Numbered from the stretch's first letter, positions 50,784 through 59,531 are shown. The stretch: 64,000 nucleotides of DNA from JABDBE01 sp963832245 (GCA_963832245.1 CAWHTG010000003.1:310001-374000), one strand, 5' to 3'. Notes: generated by a model from the letters alone, not told the origin. A program made the numbers and translations.

Positions 50784-51734
50784 TTAAACCTTAACGAGTC
50801 CTTTGGCGATTCCTTCTACACGCGCATCGACAGCATCGAGAATGGTCCCCCATGGAAGTACGAATGTCTGAGTGAGATGGCCGAGATACTCCGGCTTCGC
50901 GCTGTAGGGTACAAATAAGCAATCAGGCTCATCGTGCTCCACGTTGACGAAGTGCAGATTTCCATCGCGGCGATCCTTGGGAACCCGATCAATGAACCTT
51001 GCCTCGATGATGCCGATAAACTTTTCAACCGTTGAATCGTTCAGCGACTGGGACATTAGTCCAACTAGGACCGCCCTATATGGCGGAAGTCCGCCCGCCA
51101 GCGCCGCATCTGAAGTAAACCGTCTCACCAACTTCGTTAATTTCCCGACGTTCATCAATGTGCGTTTGAAGCTTTCGGACTTGCCCTCGCGGGCGGCGCG
51201 TACAATTTCCGGCTCACGATAGGGCCGATGTTCCAGCATGGCGGCAAGGCGCTCAGTCGTCTCACAAATTTCCTCACGCAAATTAAAAACACGCGCGCCC
51301 CGGCTCTTTTCCACGAATGCGTTGACGCAAGCCTCATTGCCCGAATCAGCTTCGGAGAGAAACTCGCACGCATCATTGCTCACCAAAATCAGCCCATCGC
51401 GCCGACTAGCGGAAGATTGTTTTCCGCCCACTCCCAGGATTCCATCAACCATTTTTTGCGCCTGTTCCGGGCGGATACCGTACCTCATTGCCTCCCGCCC
51501 CATGCGAAGCGCTAGCACATCCTGCAAGCAAAACCCACGGTGCCCCCGCGCTGTCCTGCCACTCAGCGGCACCCCAAAGGGACGCCCGCGAACATGCGCC
51601 CGAATCGTGTTGACGTTCAATTCAAGGGCCGAAGCAATCTGTACCACGGAGTAGACGTGACTAACTGCCGTTTCCACCCCGGCCACTTGCCGAAGGATTC
51701 CATTCGCTTCTGTGACTGCCTGTTTCGGTTTCAT
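50784..51734 (-). CDS. HTH regulator of the element (MerR-like N-terminus)
   Basis: A 316-residue protein. After about 25 residues comes a MerR-like winged helix: VVQIASALELNVNTIRAHVR, then FCLQDVLALRMGREAMRYGI. The rest, to residue 316, is unrecognised; it has a helical stretch RTLMNVGKLTKLVRRF and an alpha/beta end. Its promoter, TTGACA-N16-TAATAT at 51817-51790, overlaps direct repeats, suggesting it represses itself. It could be the element's master repressor or a replication initiator; an array of short repeats lies just upstream. Confidence 0.65.
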   Translation of the reverse strand: MKPKQAVTEANGILRQVAGVETAVSHVYSVVQIASALELNVNTIRAHVRGRPFGVPLSGRTARGHRGFCLQDVLALRMGREAMRYGIRPEQAQKMVDGILGVGGKQSSASRRDGLILVSNDACEFLSEADSGNEACVNAFVEKSRGARVFNLREEICETTERLAAMLEHRPYREPEIVRAAREGKSESFKRTLMNVGKLTKLVRRFTSDAALAGGLPPYRAVLVGLMSQSLNDSTVEKFIGIIEARFIDRVPKDRRDGNLHFVNVEHDEPDCLFVPYSAKPEYLGHLTQTFVLPWGTILDAVDARVEGIAKGLVKV

Positions 51735-51764
51735 TGGGTTTTCCCTTCCCCGATTTGATGCCTA

Positions 51765-51817
51765 GATATCAACTTGAGTTGCTAGCGTGATATTAACTTG
51801 ATTTCGGGAGTTGTCAA
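51765..51817 (-). promoter_or_regulatory. Promoter of the HTH regulator with two 13-bp direct repeats
   Basis: On the minus strand TTGACA (51817-51812), 16 bases, TAATAT (51795-51790). The direct repeat GATATYAACTTGA occurs at 51765-51777 and 51789-51801, 24 bp apart; one copy covers the -10 and one is in the leader. This suits a dimer or tetramer binding on one face of the DNA. Confidence 0.7.
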
Positions 51818-51844
51818 GGGTTTTTTCCCACAGACGCCGCGCGC

Positions 51845-51922
51845 CAACTCTTTAACTCAGAACTCTTTAACTCAGAACTCACTAACCGACCAACTCAGCA
51901 ACTCAGTAACTCACTAACTCAC
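51845..51922. repeat. Array of short AACTC repeats (iteron-like)
   Basis: AACTC occurs nine times in 78 bases, often as AACTCAG or TAACTCA, with 7-9 bases between starts. It lies just beyond the promoter of the HTH regulator. It could be the origin of replication (iterons), an operator array, or a simple expansion. Confidence 0.7.
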
Positions 51923-52618
51923 CCTAGCCATGCAAAGCGCTGGCACGTCGCTTTGCCAAGAAACAAGTCTCACCATTCGGGTGTGCTCAAGACACTCGAT
52001 AATCACGAAGCGCAATACTTTAGGATTTCTACGGTGTGATGAGAGCAAGAAAAAGTCAGCCCGCGCAGACAAGTCACGCGATCTGAAAAGTACCGCATTT
52101 TCATCACTTGGATGGAATCGTCGAAAGTTGCTCAAGGATCGTGAGGCGGTCGCGTGACGTTGTAACGGCGGGGCGTGACAATGCGCTCATGCGTGTACAT
52201 TGCACACGTTTGGTACCGTGCGCCAAAGGAATTTCCGGTTACATCTCAGTGACACGTCTTTGCAAGCTTCGCGCTGTCAATTGCTTCGCAGCACTCACGG
52301 GATATGGAAACCAGTGCGCCTCGCGAGCAGACCAACCTACCCAGGCCCATCCCCAATCCTCGGCAGATCATAGGAGCATCCCTGCCATCCCATCGGCCCG
52401 CGTTTGTTCGGCCAAAAATTAAGGCACTCTTGAGTCCCGTCGCATACTCCCCCGTAGGTCCACCCCGGCCACCCCGCTAGCGCGGCGCGTGACCGCACAC
52501 CCAACTCAAAACTCAAAAAAGGGATTTTTTCACTCCGGGGCAAACATGTTGCAGGCATGCTTGCGCTATGCGATGGTCGCGGGTGATGGCAGAAAGAGCG
52601 TGAGCCAGGAGAAAGAAA
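51923..52618. other. About 700 bases of the element without a clear gene
   Basis: Open frames on both strands are short, with no ribosome-binding site and no recognisable product. GTGTACATTGCACAC (52193-52207) is a dyad. The best candidate frame is minus-strand 51914-52135 (73 codons, TTG start), not convincing. The region sits between the minus-strand early genes and the plus-strand operon, so it may hold the origin, a packaging site or a late promoter. Confidence 0.55.
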
Positions 52619-52993
52619 ATGCCAACACCAAACGATTACAGCCGAGTGAACTTCAGCAATTCGCCAGCACCCGAGGAGTACGGGCAAGTTAACCCGTCCG
52701 ACACTTACCCGGCAATGCCGAGTGAGCTAGTGCCGAGTCCCAGCGATCCGGAACGGCAATTCTCTTCAGATGTAAGCGGCGATCCGCGGGATTTGCTGGA
52801 AAGCACGCGACCCGGAATTGAGGCTCACGCGGACATGAATCTCGCCTATGGCTTGACTCAGCCGGTTGCGACTCTCGGCAGTCATGCTTGGTTGCGGGAC
52901 AGTCTGGCCGATCCGAGCACAAGCGAGCCCGCCAATGCTATTCCGAACCAAGTGCGCGGAGTGCCGTTGCAGCGCACTCCACCGAACAAGTAA
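52619..52993 (+). CDS. Hypothetical protein, first gene of the plus-strand element operon
   Basis: A 124-residue polar protein rich in Ser, Pro and Asp, without membrane helices; YGLTQPVATLGSHAWLRDSL is the only compact part. AGGAG 8 bases before the ATG is a good ribosome-binding site. Same style as the next gene. Not recognised; the composition resembles small phage structural or linker proteins. Confidence 0.65.
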   Translation: MPTPNDYSRVNFSNSPAPEEYGQVNPSDTYPAMPSELVPSPSDPERQFSSDVSGDPRDLLESTRPGIEAHADMNLAYGLTQPVATLGSHAWLRDSLADPSTSEPANAIPNQVRGVPLQRTPPNK

Positions 52994-53017
52994 ACCCCGC
53001 AAGGGGGAAAGTTAAAA

Positions 53018-53197
53018 ATGCCACAGAAGCTCAGCACGCCCGCAGCGAAGGCCGACCCAGGGCCGAAACCGTCAACCGATACAGCGACCAACGGAAAGAA
53101 CGGCCTATCTATGCCCGATTGGGTAGCGGCAGACCGTGGATTCAAGGAATCTCAACCACTTCCGATTTCCGATGGCGGCAAGGGAGTTTCTAACTAA
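53018..53197 (+). CDS. Hypothetical 59-residue protein
   Basis: A short polar protein, MPQKLSTPAAKADPG at the start and SMPDWVAADRGFKESQPLPI near the end. GGGGGA lies about 10 bases before the ATG. Its TAA stop overlaps the next ATG (TAATG), so it is coupled to the 536-residue gene. No family recognised. Confidence 0.7.
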   Translation: MPQKLSTPAAKADPGPKPSTDTATNGKNGLSMPDWVAADRGFKESQPLPISDGGKGVSN

Positions 53198-54807
53198 TGG
53201 GCGGCGCCACTCCGGATTTTTCGGGCTTTACTTATAGTGGTCCACCCCCGGCAACTCCCGCGCCCGATCCTACGCAAAACCAGCCGGCAGATTTTTCTAG
53301 TTTCGGCCCACCCATTACAACCAATATGGGAAGCCTCACGGGTGGGGCACCCCCAGCCGGAACAGCAGACCTAGAGAACCAAATCGGCCCAGCCCAGCAG
53401 GCTTTAGGCAACGCATTACAGAATCAGCAGACGCAACCCCAGGGCCAACCCGGACAAGGGCAACCGCCAAACTTCTCCGACCCGCTCGGGCCGATGATTT
53501 CCGATTTGGTTGCACGTCATCAGCAATTGATGCAGCAGACGCAGACACCATCACAGGGCAGCCCGGTAAAGAACTTACTCCGCAACTTCTTCAGCGGCGC
53601 GGGCGATGCCATGATGACCCACGCGGGATTGCCCAGCCCTAACCTGCAGCGGTTGCAGCTAGAGCAGCAAATAACAAGTCTTAGCAATGCCCGCTCGCTT
53701 TACATGGACCGCCAAGCTGAGGCAGCGACTCGGCAAGCGCAACTGCAAATGATGGGCACGCCCCTAACCCCGGAATTGGCCCACAGCATCGGCCATCCGG
53801 AATTAGCGGGGCAAGTAATCCCGCCCTCGCTTGCACCCGTAATTTCCGCTGAGGATCGGGGCAGAGAAGCGGCGCAGATTGCAGCCGATCAGCGGGCGGA
53901 AGCACTGAAAGAAAATACTCCGACCGTCCAAATGCCTTTGGATCAGAAAACCGCAGACCTGTTAGGCATCCCGTCTCAGTTTGTGGGAAAGAATCTCAGC
54001 GCTGCCGACTGGCGATTGATTGACTCGCGATCTGCCGCTCTCGGTTATCAGAAATTCGATACTGGCCAGGATGGGAGCGGGCCAGGACGGGGAATTTGGA
54101 TGGTGGACAGAGCCGGAAATCCGATTCACCAAATGAGTACAGTTTCCGAAGCGAACAGGGCAACCAAACTCGCCACCATGGGAGCAGCGCAAGTTTTCGC
54201 TATCCCGCCCGGAGGTGGAAATCCGGTTCCAACCACGATGGGCCAGGCGCAAGCAAACGGAATGCAGATTGTGCGACCGAACACGCCAGCGGATAACGAG
54301 AAAGCGATTAACGCGCATGACAAAGCTTATGTCCAGCCCGCCGAACAAGTAGAAAAGTCTTACCAGATGATGAATCAGGCTTACAACGAGTACCGAGGCG
54401 CAGCGGCGCAAGGGAAAGACCTTCCCACGGGTGCGCAAAGCATGGTCGCGCTTAGCACGCATCTCGCGACTACGTTCGGAAATGTCAAGGGCTCACGCAT
54501 CACCAAAGACATGATCCAAGAACATCTCGGGGCACGTTCCATCTCCGATGCGGCCTTGGTTGCGACTCAGAAACTCACCAACGGAGATGTACTTTCCCCG
54601 GCTCAGTGGTCCGCATTCCATGATTTGATTTCAAACTCGCGGCGCTTGTCTTGGCAGATCGCGGCGACAGAAGCAAACCGAAAGGCGATCCCCACGAATT
54701 TCCTTCCGCCCGATTTGAATCGCTTGGGAAGCGGCATCGCGTCTCCGAACCCAAATAACAGCCCGAACTCGTTCGATTGGGGCGCACTCCCGAAGGTACA
54801 ACCGTAA
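53197..54807 (+). CDS. Large phage-like protein, possibly a virion-internal or DNA-injection protein
   Basis: A 536-residue protein. The N-terminal 120 residues are Pro/Gln-rich. A helical region follows (VKNLLRNFFSGAGDAMMTHAGLPSPNLQRLQLEQQITSL with DRQAEAATRQAQLQMM). Middle part: IWMVDRAGNPIHQMSTVSEANR and VFAIPPGGGNPVPTTMGQA. Another helical part, QVEKSYQMMNQAYNEYR and DVLSPAQWSAFHDLISNSRRL, ends it. No family that I can name. Size, Gln-rich helices and company suggest a structural or ejection protein. Coupled by TAATG overlaps on both sides. Confidence 0.75.
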   Translation: MGGATPDFSGFTYSGPPPATPAPDPTQNQPADFSSFGPPITTNMGSLTGGAPPAGTADLENQIGPAQQALGNALQNQQTQPQGQPGQGQPPNFSDPLGPMISDLVARHQQLMQQTQTPSQGSPVKNLLRNFFSGAGDAMMTHAGLPSPNLQRLQLEQQITSLSNARSLYMDRQAEAATRQAQLQMMGTPLTPELAHSIGHPELAGQVIPPSLAPVISAEDRGREAAQIAADQRAEALKENTPTVQMPLDQKTADLLGIPSQFVGKNLSAADWRLIDSRSAALGYQKFDTGQDGSGPGRGIWMVDRAGNPIHQMSTVSEANRATKLATMGAAQVFAIPPGGGNPVPTTMGQAQANGMQIVRPNTPADNEKAINAHDKAYVQPAEQVEKSYQMMNQAYNEYRGAAAQGKDLPTGAQSMVALSTHLATTFGNVKGSRITKDMIQEHLGARSISDAALVATQKLTNGDVLSPAQWSAFHDLISNSRRLSWQIAATEANRKAIPTNFLPPDLNRLGSGIASPNPNNSPNSFDWGALPKVQP

Positions 54808-56069
54808 TGTCTAGCTTCCCCATGTTCGCGCCCGATGGCAGCGTGCGGCAAGTACCTGCGGGGCAATTGCAGGACGCACTAAACGCGGGCGGGAAACGTG
54901 CCGTGCAGATGACAGACCCAAGCGGCACGTTGCGTTATGTTCCCGAAGATCAGGTCCCGCAGGCCATCCAATCCGGGGGAAAAATGTATCAGCCCTCGGG
55001 AGCACCTAACACTCTTGGCGATATGGCCGATGTAGCGTTACAAGGCCTGAAAGGTCTTGCCCAGGTCAGTGCGCCCGGTATTGCTGCGTCACTCATAAAC
55101 AAGACTGCTCCCGGCCTAGCGGCCAAGTTGCAGCAAGTTCCCTACATCGGGCCACTCATGCAACAAGCGGCGCCACTAAAAAATATTCCGGGCATGGCGA
55201 CTGCGACAATGGCCGCGCCACTGGCAGAGGGAATGCAGGCGGGAGATTTGATGCCCGATCCAAATGCGCCGCGCCCTCAACCCTCGCCCACGTCTCCGAA
55301 TGGTTCATCTCTTTTGAAGATCATGTCCCGGCATCTTCCAATTGTGGGAAGAGGATTACGAGCGATGGATACGGTGCAAGACTTGGCGAACTTGGGAACA
55401 CAGCCCACGGCACCAACTCCCTCAGCGCCAACTCAGATTCCAGCGACAAACGGAATTCCCTGGGGTAGCGGTGGACAGGGACCGCTTGACTTGCGCGGGC
55501 AGATGATACCCCGATCTGCCGTTTATCCAGGTGCGCCCTATCCGGAAAATCCCGGCACGTTCCCAGGTGCTCCATATCCAGAATCGCCATCTCCTGAAGT
55601 TCTACAAGGGAACGCATTGGCGCGAGGCGCGCAATCCGGGCAACCTCTACCGGGCGCGGCGTTAGGGCGGATTCCCAGCACACAAACACAAGTAGCGCCG
55701 CAACCCGCGCTCGTGCAAGCAGCGCCCGTTACTCCGCAGGCCGCGCCCATGCTTCAGTTCGATCCGGTTGCAAACTCATCTCAGCTTGCCGGTCATGCTT
55801 ATGATCCGCAGACGCAAACCGCGACAATGCAGTTTAAGAATGGGCAGGTGCATCAATACTACGGTGTCACTCCGGACGATTGGGCGCAGTATCGCAGTTC
55901 ATCTAGTCCCGGCAAGGGATTCCAGACTTACATCAAGCGCGATCCCGCAACCGGAGCGGGCCGCACGTCGCGACCGTTGACCGCGACCAGCGCAAAATCT
56001 GCCGCGCCCGTGCAAACGCAGCCCACAACCACAAACGAATTACTAGAAAGTTATATCGGGTTACTCTGA
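54807..56069 (+). CDS. Element protein with shared PDG..GGK domain and a C-terminal KTSC domain
   Basis: A 420-residue protein. Residues about 1-65 (FPMFAPDGSVRQVPAGQLQD, GTLRYVPEDQ, GGKMYQ) repeat the domain in the small membrane protein at 48653-49036. Two hydrophobic stretches (about 85-155) follow, then a Pro/Gln-rich linker with near-repeats of PGAPYPE, and a KTSC domain at about 318-373 (LAGHAYDPQTQTATMQFKNG, VTPDDWAQYRSS, GKGFQTYI). KTSC is found in phage and tail-associated proteins and in some toxins. Role unknown. The ATG overlaps the preceding stop. Confidence 0.78.
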   Translation: MSSFPMFAPDGSVRQVPAGQLQDALNAGGKRAVQMTDPSGTLRYVPEDQVPQAIQSGGKMYQPSGAPNTLGDMADVALQGLKGLAQVSAPGIAASLINKTAPGLAAKLQQVPYIGPLMQQAAPLKNIPGMATATMAAPLAEGMQAGDLMPDPNAPRPQPSPTSPNGSSLLKIMSRHLPIVGRGLRAMDTVQDLANLGTQPTAPTPSAPTQIPATNGIPWGSGGQGPLDLRGQMIPRSAVYPGAPYPENPGTFPGAPYPESPSPEVLQGNALARGAQSGQPLPGAALGRIPSTQTQVAPQPALVQAAPVTPQAAPMLQFDPVANSSQLAGHAYDPQTQTATMQFKNGQVHQYYGVTPDDWAQYRSSSSPGKGFQTYIKRDPATGAGRTSRPLTATSAKSAAPVQTQPTTTNELLESYIGLL

Positions 56070-56071
56070 AA

Positions 56072-56710
56072 ATGTCGGCCACTCAAAGCGCGCTCGCGGG
56101 ATTGCAGCAGTTAGACATGAAGCACAGGCACGCGCCGCTAGAACCTCATCACTCGCAAGGTGTAGCCGATGCCCTAGTTAAGCGACTCGAAACCATCCGG
56201 CAACCCGTGCCGGTAGCAGTGCAGCGATTTCAGGACCGCGCCAACGGCCCAAAAGGACATTACGGCACACATGACAAGCTAGCCCGCGATCTGTTTAATC
56301 AGCCGGATTACCAAAGCTTGAATCCGGCCCAGCAGGATTATGTTTCGCGGAAAGAATTTGAACTGAGAAATCCCGCAGAAGCTCACCCGTACACGCAAAA
56401 GGGGTTTACTTTTGGGCAGGCCCGGCACGTCTTGATGGGGCTATACCGGCTACAGAGCGGGGCGAGTTCCTATCCGCAAGAGATACGCGCCAAGGTTTCC
56501 GAACTGTCAGACGCGCTAGAACAGGACATTGCAGAAGCAGCAAAGCGAAACGGGTTTTATCCCGAGTACGCAGCGCAACTAAAAGCGGTAAAAACCGCAC
56601 TCCTAAACTCACGTCAACCGGCTGGCATCCCCAGCACAACTAACTTCGGGCGTCCCCCGATGAATGGAGAAAGAAACAATGGCTCTCGCAACTCCCAGTC
56701 ACAGCAATGA
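56072..56710 (+). CDS. Hypothetical element protein
   Basis: A 212-residue, mostly helical, polar protein: GVADALVKRLETIRQPVPVAVQRF, LARDLFNQPDYQSLNPAQQDYVSRKEFEL, GFTFGQARHVLMGLYRLQ and VSELSDALEQDIAEAAKR. No family recognised. It starts two bases after the previous stop and its end overlaps the next gene by 32 bases. Confidence 0.72.
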   Translation: MSATQSALAGLQQLDMKHRHAPLEPHHSQGVADALVKRLETIRQPVPVAVQRFQDRANGPKGHYGTHDKLARDLFNQPDYQSLNPAQQDYVSRKEFELRNPAEAHPYTQKGFTFGQARHVLMGLYRLQSGASSYPQEIRAKVSELSDALEQDIAEAAKRNGFYPEYAAQLKAVKTALLNSRQPAGIPSTTNFGRPPMNGERNNGSRNSQSQQ

Positions 56711-58001
56711 TGCAGCGCTGAATGCGCAACTGGATATCACCCGCGATGCGGAGATTGCAAACCTTGCCCAGAAAAATAGCGAGGTACAGCAACAATACCG
56801 CGACGAAAAAGCCCGACTCGAAGATCAGAAAGCGCGATCCGCCGAAGTGGTACAAGGCACCATCGATGCCGCGCTGGAGAACAGGGCACTAAAGGCAGAA
56901 GCGGATTTTCGGCAAGCCGTCACAAATGCACAGGCCGTCGAAACCGCGGTTTTCGAGCACATCAATGCCGGCTCCAACGGCAGCGCGAAGCCCATAAATT
57001 ACAACCGGCTCACGGGAGTTCCGCTTAATCTCGAAGCAGACCTTATCCGCACCACCCAAGTAATGTTGAAAGCGAGAGACGCTTATCTCGATACCCATCC
57101 CGACCAACGAGATAACCCGATGCTGCAGGTGCGAATCGGGGAAGATGGCATAGCAAGATACGGCCCTGAACTGCAAGAGCAAAGCGCCATCGCTTCGCCT
57201 GATGAAATGCGGGCCATGCCGCTTGATGAATTGCGGCGAACTGCCCAACGTTCAAATCAGCAGGTTAACCCGAATGAGCCCCCCCTAGTCACTTTCATAG
57301 ATCAGCCGGATGGCAGCTTTGACGCGAAGCTTATCACCGGGGAAACTTTCCGGGGATTCAAGGCGAGCGAAAACCGGGACGCGATCCGGAAGATTGCGGA
57401 GAGCAAAGTCAACACGCGGAGACATTACGAGTCACTGATGCAGCAGCAACCCGCGAATGGCCAGCAACCGCAAGCCCAGCCCCAGGCGCAACCGTCCAAC
57501 GGGACGAACGAGAATCAATCCCTTACCGATTGGTTCCTAGATGAAACGGCGAAACGCTTTGGATACCAAAACGGCGCGGAGATGATTGCAGACCAAAATT
57601 CCCGGTATCAGCGCGAGCAGCAGAACAACGCACTGTTAGAACAGTTCAAGAATCAGCACACTGTCTCAGAGTTTTTCTTTGCTCACCCCGACTATCCAAA
57701 CACGGATATTGCCAACGATGCGCTAGAACAAATCATCAATCGGAACGGATGGGAATGGACACCGGACACGATGGCAGCGGCGCACGCGCTAGCTGTGCAG
57801 AATCGTGTATATCAGCCGCTCACCCGAGAAGAAATCGCAGCCGCAAACGGCTATGCACCCCCGGCGCATAGACCCGCACCCCCGCCAATGATTCAGGGCG
57901 GCAACAATCCGGAGCTTGCAAGGCCCTCGCTCAACGAGTGGGAGATGCCCCTCGATCAGCTTAGAAAGCAAGCGCTCGCGGCGCAGACGGGCGGAAGATA
58001 A
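56679..58001 (+). CDS. Element protein with coiled coil, possibly scaffold-like
   Basis: A 440-residue acidic protein. Residues about 18-90 form a coiled coil (EIANLAQKNSEVQQQYRDEKA, LKAEADFRQAVTNAQAVE). The C-terminal third has VSEFFFAHPDYPNTDIANDA and GWEWTPDTMAAAHALAVQNRVY, a pattern seen in phage proteins near the head genes, and a Gln-rich linker lies between. ATG at 56679 is preferred over 56664 because GGAG precedes it at a usable distance. Scaffold role is inferred from composition only. Confidence 0.7.
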   Translation: MALATPSHSNDAALNAQLDITRDAEIANLAQKNSEVQQQYRDEKARLEDQKARSAEVVQGTIDAALENRALKAEADFRQAVTNAQAVETAVFEHINAGSNGSAKPINYNRLTGVPLNLEADLIRTTQVMLKARDAYLDTHPDQRDNPMLQVRIGEDGIARYGPELQEQSAIASPDEMRAMPLDELRRTAQRSNQQVNPNEPPLVTFIDQPDGSFDAKLITGETFRGFKASENRDAIRKIAESKVNTRRHYESLMQQQPANGQQPQAQPQAQPSNGTNENQSLTDWFLDETAKRFGYQNGAEMIADQNSRYQREQQNNALLEQFKNQHTVSEFFFAHPDYPNTDIANDALEQIINRNGWEWTPDTMAAAHALAVQNRVYQPLTREEIAAANGYAPPAHRPAPPPMIQGGNNPELARPSLNEWEMPLDQLRKQALAAQTGGR

Positions 58002-58004
58002 ATC

Positions 58005-58319
58005 TTGAGAGTGAAGGCATACAAACTCGCCCCGAAAACTCTCACAATACTTGTGGAGTGGGCCAATGCCGGCCTGATTTCTACAGTGGGCAGGGAGCAC
58101 GGTTCAGCCGCAGATAAAGCTTTGATTCGCAGCTTTGCGCGTGACCTTGGGCTGATTCCCCCGGATAGCTTTTACCGGCCAGTTAGGGACGCAGGCCGAC
58201 CTGTGCCGCAAATCGAAACAACCGCGAAACTCGCAAGCGATCCAACCCCGGACGAAATCCGACGAAGGGAGTTAGTTAGTCATGGCGCGAAAACGAGCGA
58301 ATTACAAACAACTCGCTGA
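58005..58319 (+). CDS. Hypothetical small element protein
   Basis: A 104-residue protein with an HTH-like early region (TLTILVEWANAGLISTVGREHG and ALIRSFARDLGLIPPDSFYRP). It starts with TTG (or GTG at 58011) three bases after the previous stop. No family recognised. Its end overlaps the next gene by 38 bases. Confidence 0.65.
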   Translation: MRVKAYKLAPKTLTILVEWANAGLISTVGREHGSAADKALIRSFARDLGLIPPDSFYRPVRDAGRPVPQIETTAKLASDPTPDEIRRRELVSHGAKTSELQTTR

Positions 58320-58707
58320 GGCACTGGACGAAGCAGCGCGAAACGGAAACCCCGTGCGCGATGTACTGCTGGCCAATGGGTACTCGCAGAGTGTTGCAAA
58401 TCAGGGATGGGATGCCGTTCCTAACCGTGCTCTGAAATTAATGAAAGGGCATTCCAAGGGGAAACGGTTTCGCGAGCTCGGGAAATCCCTGCCCACACAG
58501 GAGCAAGAGGCGCTAGTCCGCGGCGCACTCATCAGCAACATCCAGGCGGGCGAGGACAAAGCAATCCAATCCATCAAGGCCCTGGGGAGCACGCGGGACC
58601 TGGGAATGTTTCAGCCGGAGATGCAAACCGGCGTCGTCGTAATCAGCGTGCCGCAATCAGCCATCGCCAGCAAGGCGGAGATACTGAATGCAGCGGAGGA
58701 AAACTGA
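58282..58707 (+). CDS. Possible small-terminase-like or DNA-binding protein
   Basis: A 141-residue protein. The N-terminus (YKQLAEALDEAARNGNPVRDVLLANGYSQSVANQG) has the helix-turn-helix shape seen in phage small terminases. The later part is helical, SLPTQEQEALVRGALISNIQAGEDKAIQSIKALGS. A small terminase would recognise DNA for packaging; the match is to shape only. No large terminase gene is present in the element. Stop TGA abuts the next ATG. Confidence 0.55.
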   Translation: MARKRANYKQLAEALDEAARNGNPVRDVLLANGYSQSVANQGWDAVPNRALKLMKGHSKGKRFRELGKSLPTQEQEALVRGALISNIQAGEDKAIQSIKALGSTRDLGMFQPEMQTGVVVISVPQSAIASKAEILNAAEEN

Positions 58708-58977
58708 ATGCCTCCGACCAAATCAGATCAGAGCGAAAACACTGTTACAGGGCAACCTCTTACTGAATCTGTTCAGGCGGATTCGGTTCCAGCATCTTCT
58801 GGACTCTTTCGGGGGTCATCTGAATTGCGAAAAGTCTTGTCAGAGACTCAGCAGACGCAACCGCGTCACTCGATTCTTGCTCGCTCAGTTCGAGAAATCC
58901 TTTCCCGAACTTCTCCCGTGCAACCGACAGCACTAAGAGAGAATGTAGTTGTCCGCACAGCAGGCGCAAAAGATTAG
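58708..58977 (+). CDS. Hypothetical small element protein
   Basis: An 89-residue Ser/Thr/Gln-rich protein directly after the previous stop (TGAATG). An open frame on the other strand (58760-58990) reads nearly as well. I favour the plus-strand frame because of its operon position. No family recognised. Confidence 0.45.
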   Translation: MPPTKSDQSENTVTGQPLTESVQADSVPASSGLFRGSSELRKVLSETQQTQPRHSILARSVREILSRTSPVQPTALRENVVVRTAGAKD

Positions 58978-59029
58978 AGTGTTCATCCATAGCGCCGCGA
59001 ATTATACCCCGTTAGAATGGCCCGAACCA

Positions 59030-59194
59030 ATGCCAAGATCGCGCAAGGTCAATCTCGAAAAAGTGCTGGCATCGCTCTATGCGGTATGCCCGAAATGTGC
59101 GGGCTTGATTTCGCCTGCGGAAGTACGCCGCGTGGACTTTGAGCGTATCGAGTGCCCAGTGTGCGGAGAGCAGTTCGCACCCCGCCCTGCGTAG
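59030..59194 (+). CDS. Small zinc-ribbon protein
   Basis: A 54-residue protein: MPRSRKVNLEKVLASLYAV then CPKC and CPVC 30 residues apart, a treble-clef or zinc-ribbon shape as in small phage regulators. An in-frame TTG at 58949 could extend it by 27 residues. Last gene of the plus-strand operon; a hairpin follows immediately. Confidence 0.65.
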   Translation: MPRSRKVNLEKVLASLYAVCPKCAGLISPAEVRRVDFERIECPVCGEQFAPRPA

Positions 59195-59217
59195 GCTTGT
59201 GAACCTAGTTCACAGCC
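59194..59217. terminator. Hairpin after the plus-strand element operon
   Basis: GGCTTGTGAACCTAGTTCAC AGCC makes a 10-bp stem with a CTA loop right after the stop codon at 59194. There is no long T-run, so strength as intrinsic terminator is uncertain, but the location between convergent genes fits. Confidence 0.6.
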
Positions 59218-59315
59218 TCTACGCCGAATGTTTGACCGCTGCCCCAGCCCGAACCATAGCTATGCGCTTCTAGCGTGCGGGTGAGCCGCATTGTAGCTCT
59301 GTACCATCTGAGCAC

Positions 59316-59531
59316 TCATAGATCAGCAGGGGTAAGGCCCGTCTTCTTGGCAATGCGTGCCAATATTTTGGGACCCAATTCGTCGCCATCGTGGAAGGCC
59401 CAAGTGTAGGGGTAGGAGTATTTGCTGTGACGAAGTTTAACGTGCGATCCGGTTTGGTGAACAGGCTTCCACCCGATCTTTACCAGCGCCTGATATACGC
59501 GGCGGGCCCTAGTGCTGGGCCACGTGCTCAC
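59316..59531 (-). CDS. hicA: HicA-type mRNA interferase toxin
   Basis: A 71-residue protein of the HicA/YcfA family: RARRVYQALVKIGWKPVHQTGSHVKLRH, with the catalytic His in GSH, a further beta strand, then LGPKILARIAKKTGLTPADL. It cuts mRNA when free and is neutralised by HicB. The GTG start overlaps the hicB stop (GTGA). It lies in the element and probably stabilises it. Confidence 0.88.
   Translation of the reverse strand: MSTWPSTRARRVYQALVKIGWKPVHQTGSHVKLRHSKYSYPYTWAFHDGDELGPKILARIAKKTGLTPADL

Noticed and set aside
51845..51922. Possible CRISPR array
   Set aside because: Repeat units are only 5-7 bases with spacers of 2-4 bases. There are no cas genes.
52337..52687. 116-codon minus-strand frame with Trp/Gly/Cys-rich end
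   Set aside because: No start signal and it overlaps the ribosome-binding site and start of the plus-strand operon.
58760..58990. Minus-strand 76-codon frame ending in a helical, protein-like stretch
   Set aside because: It is plausible in composition, but all neighbours are plus-strand, and the plus frame abuts the previous stop. Kept as an alternative only.
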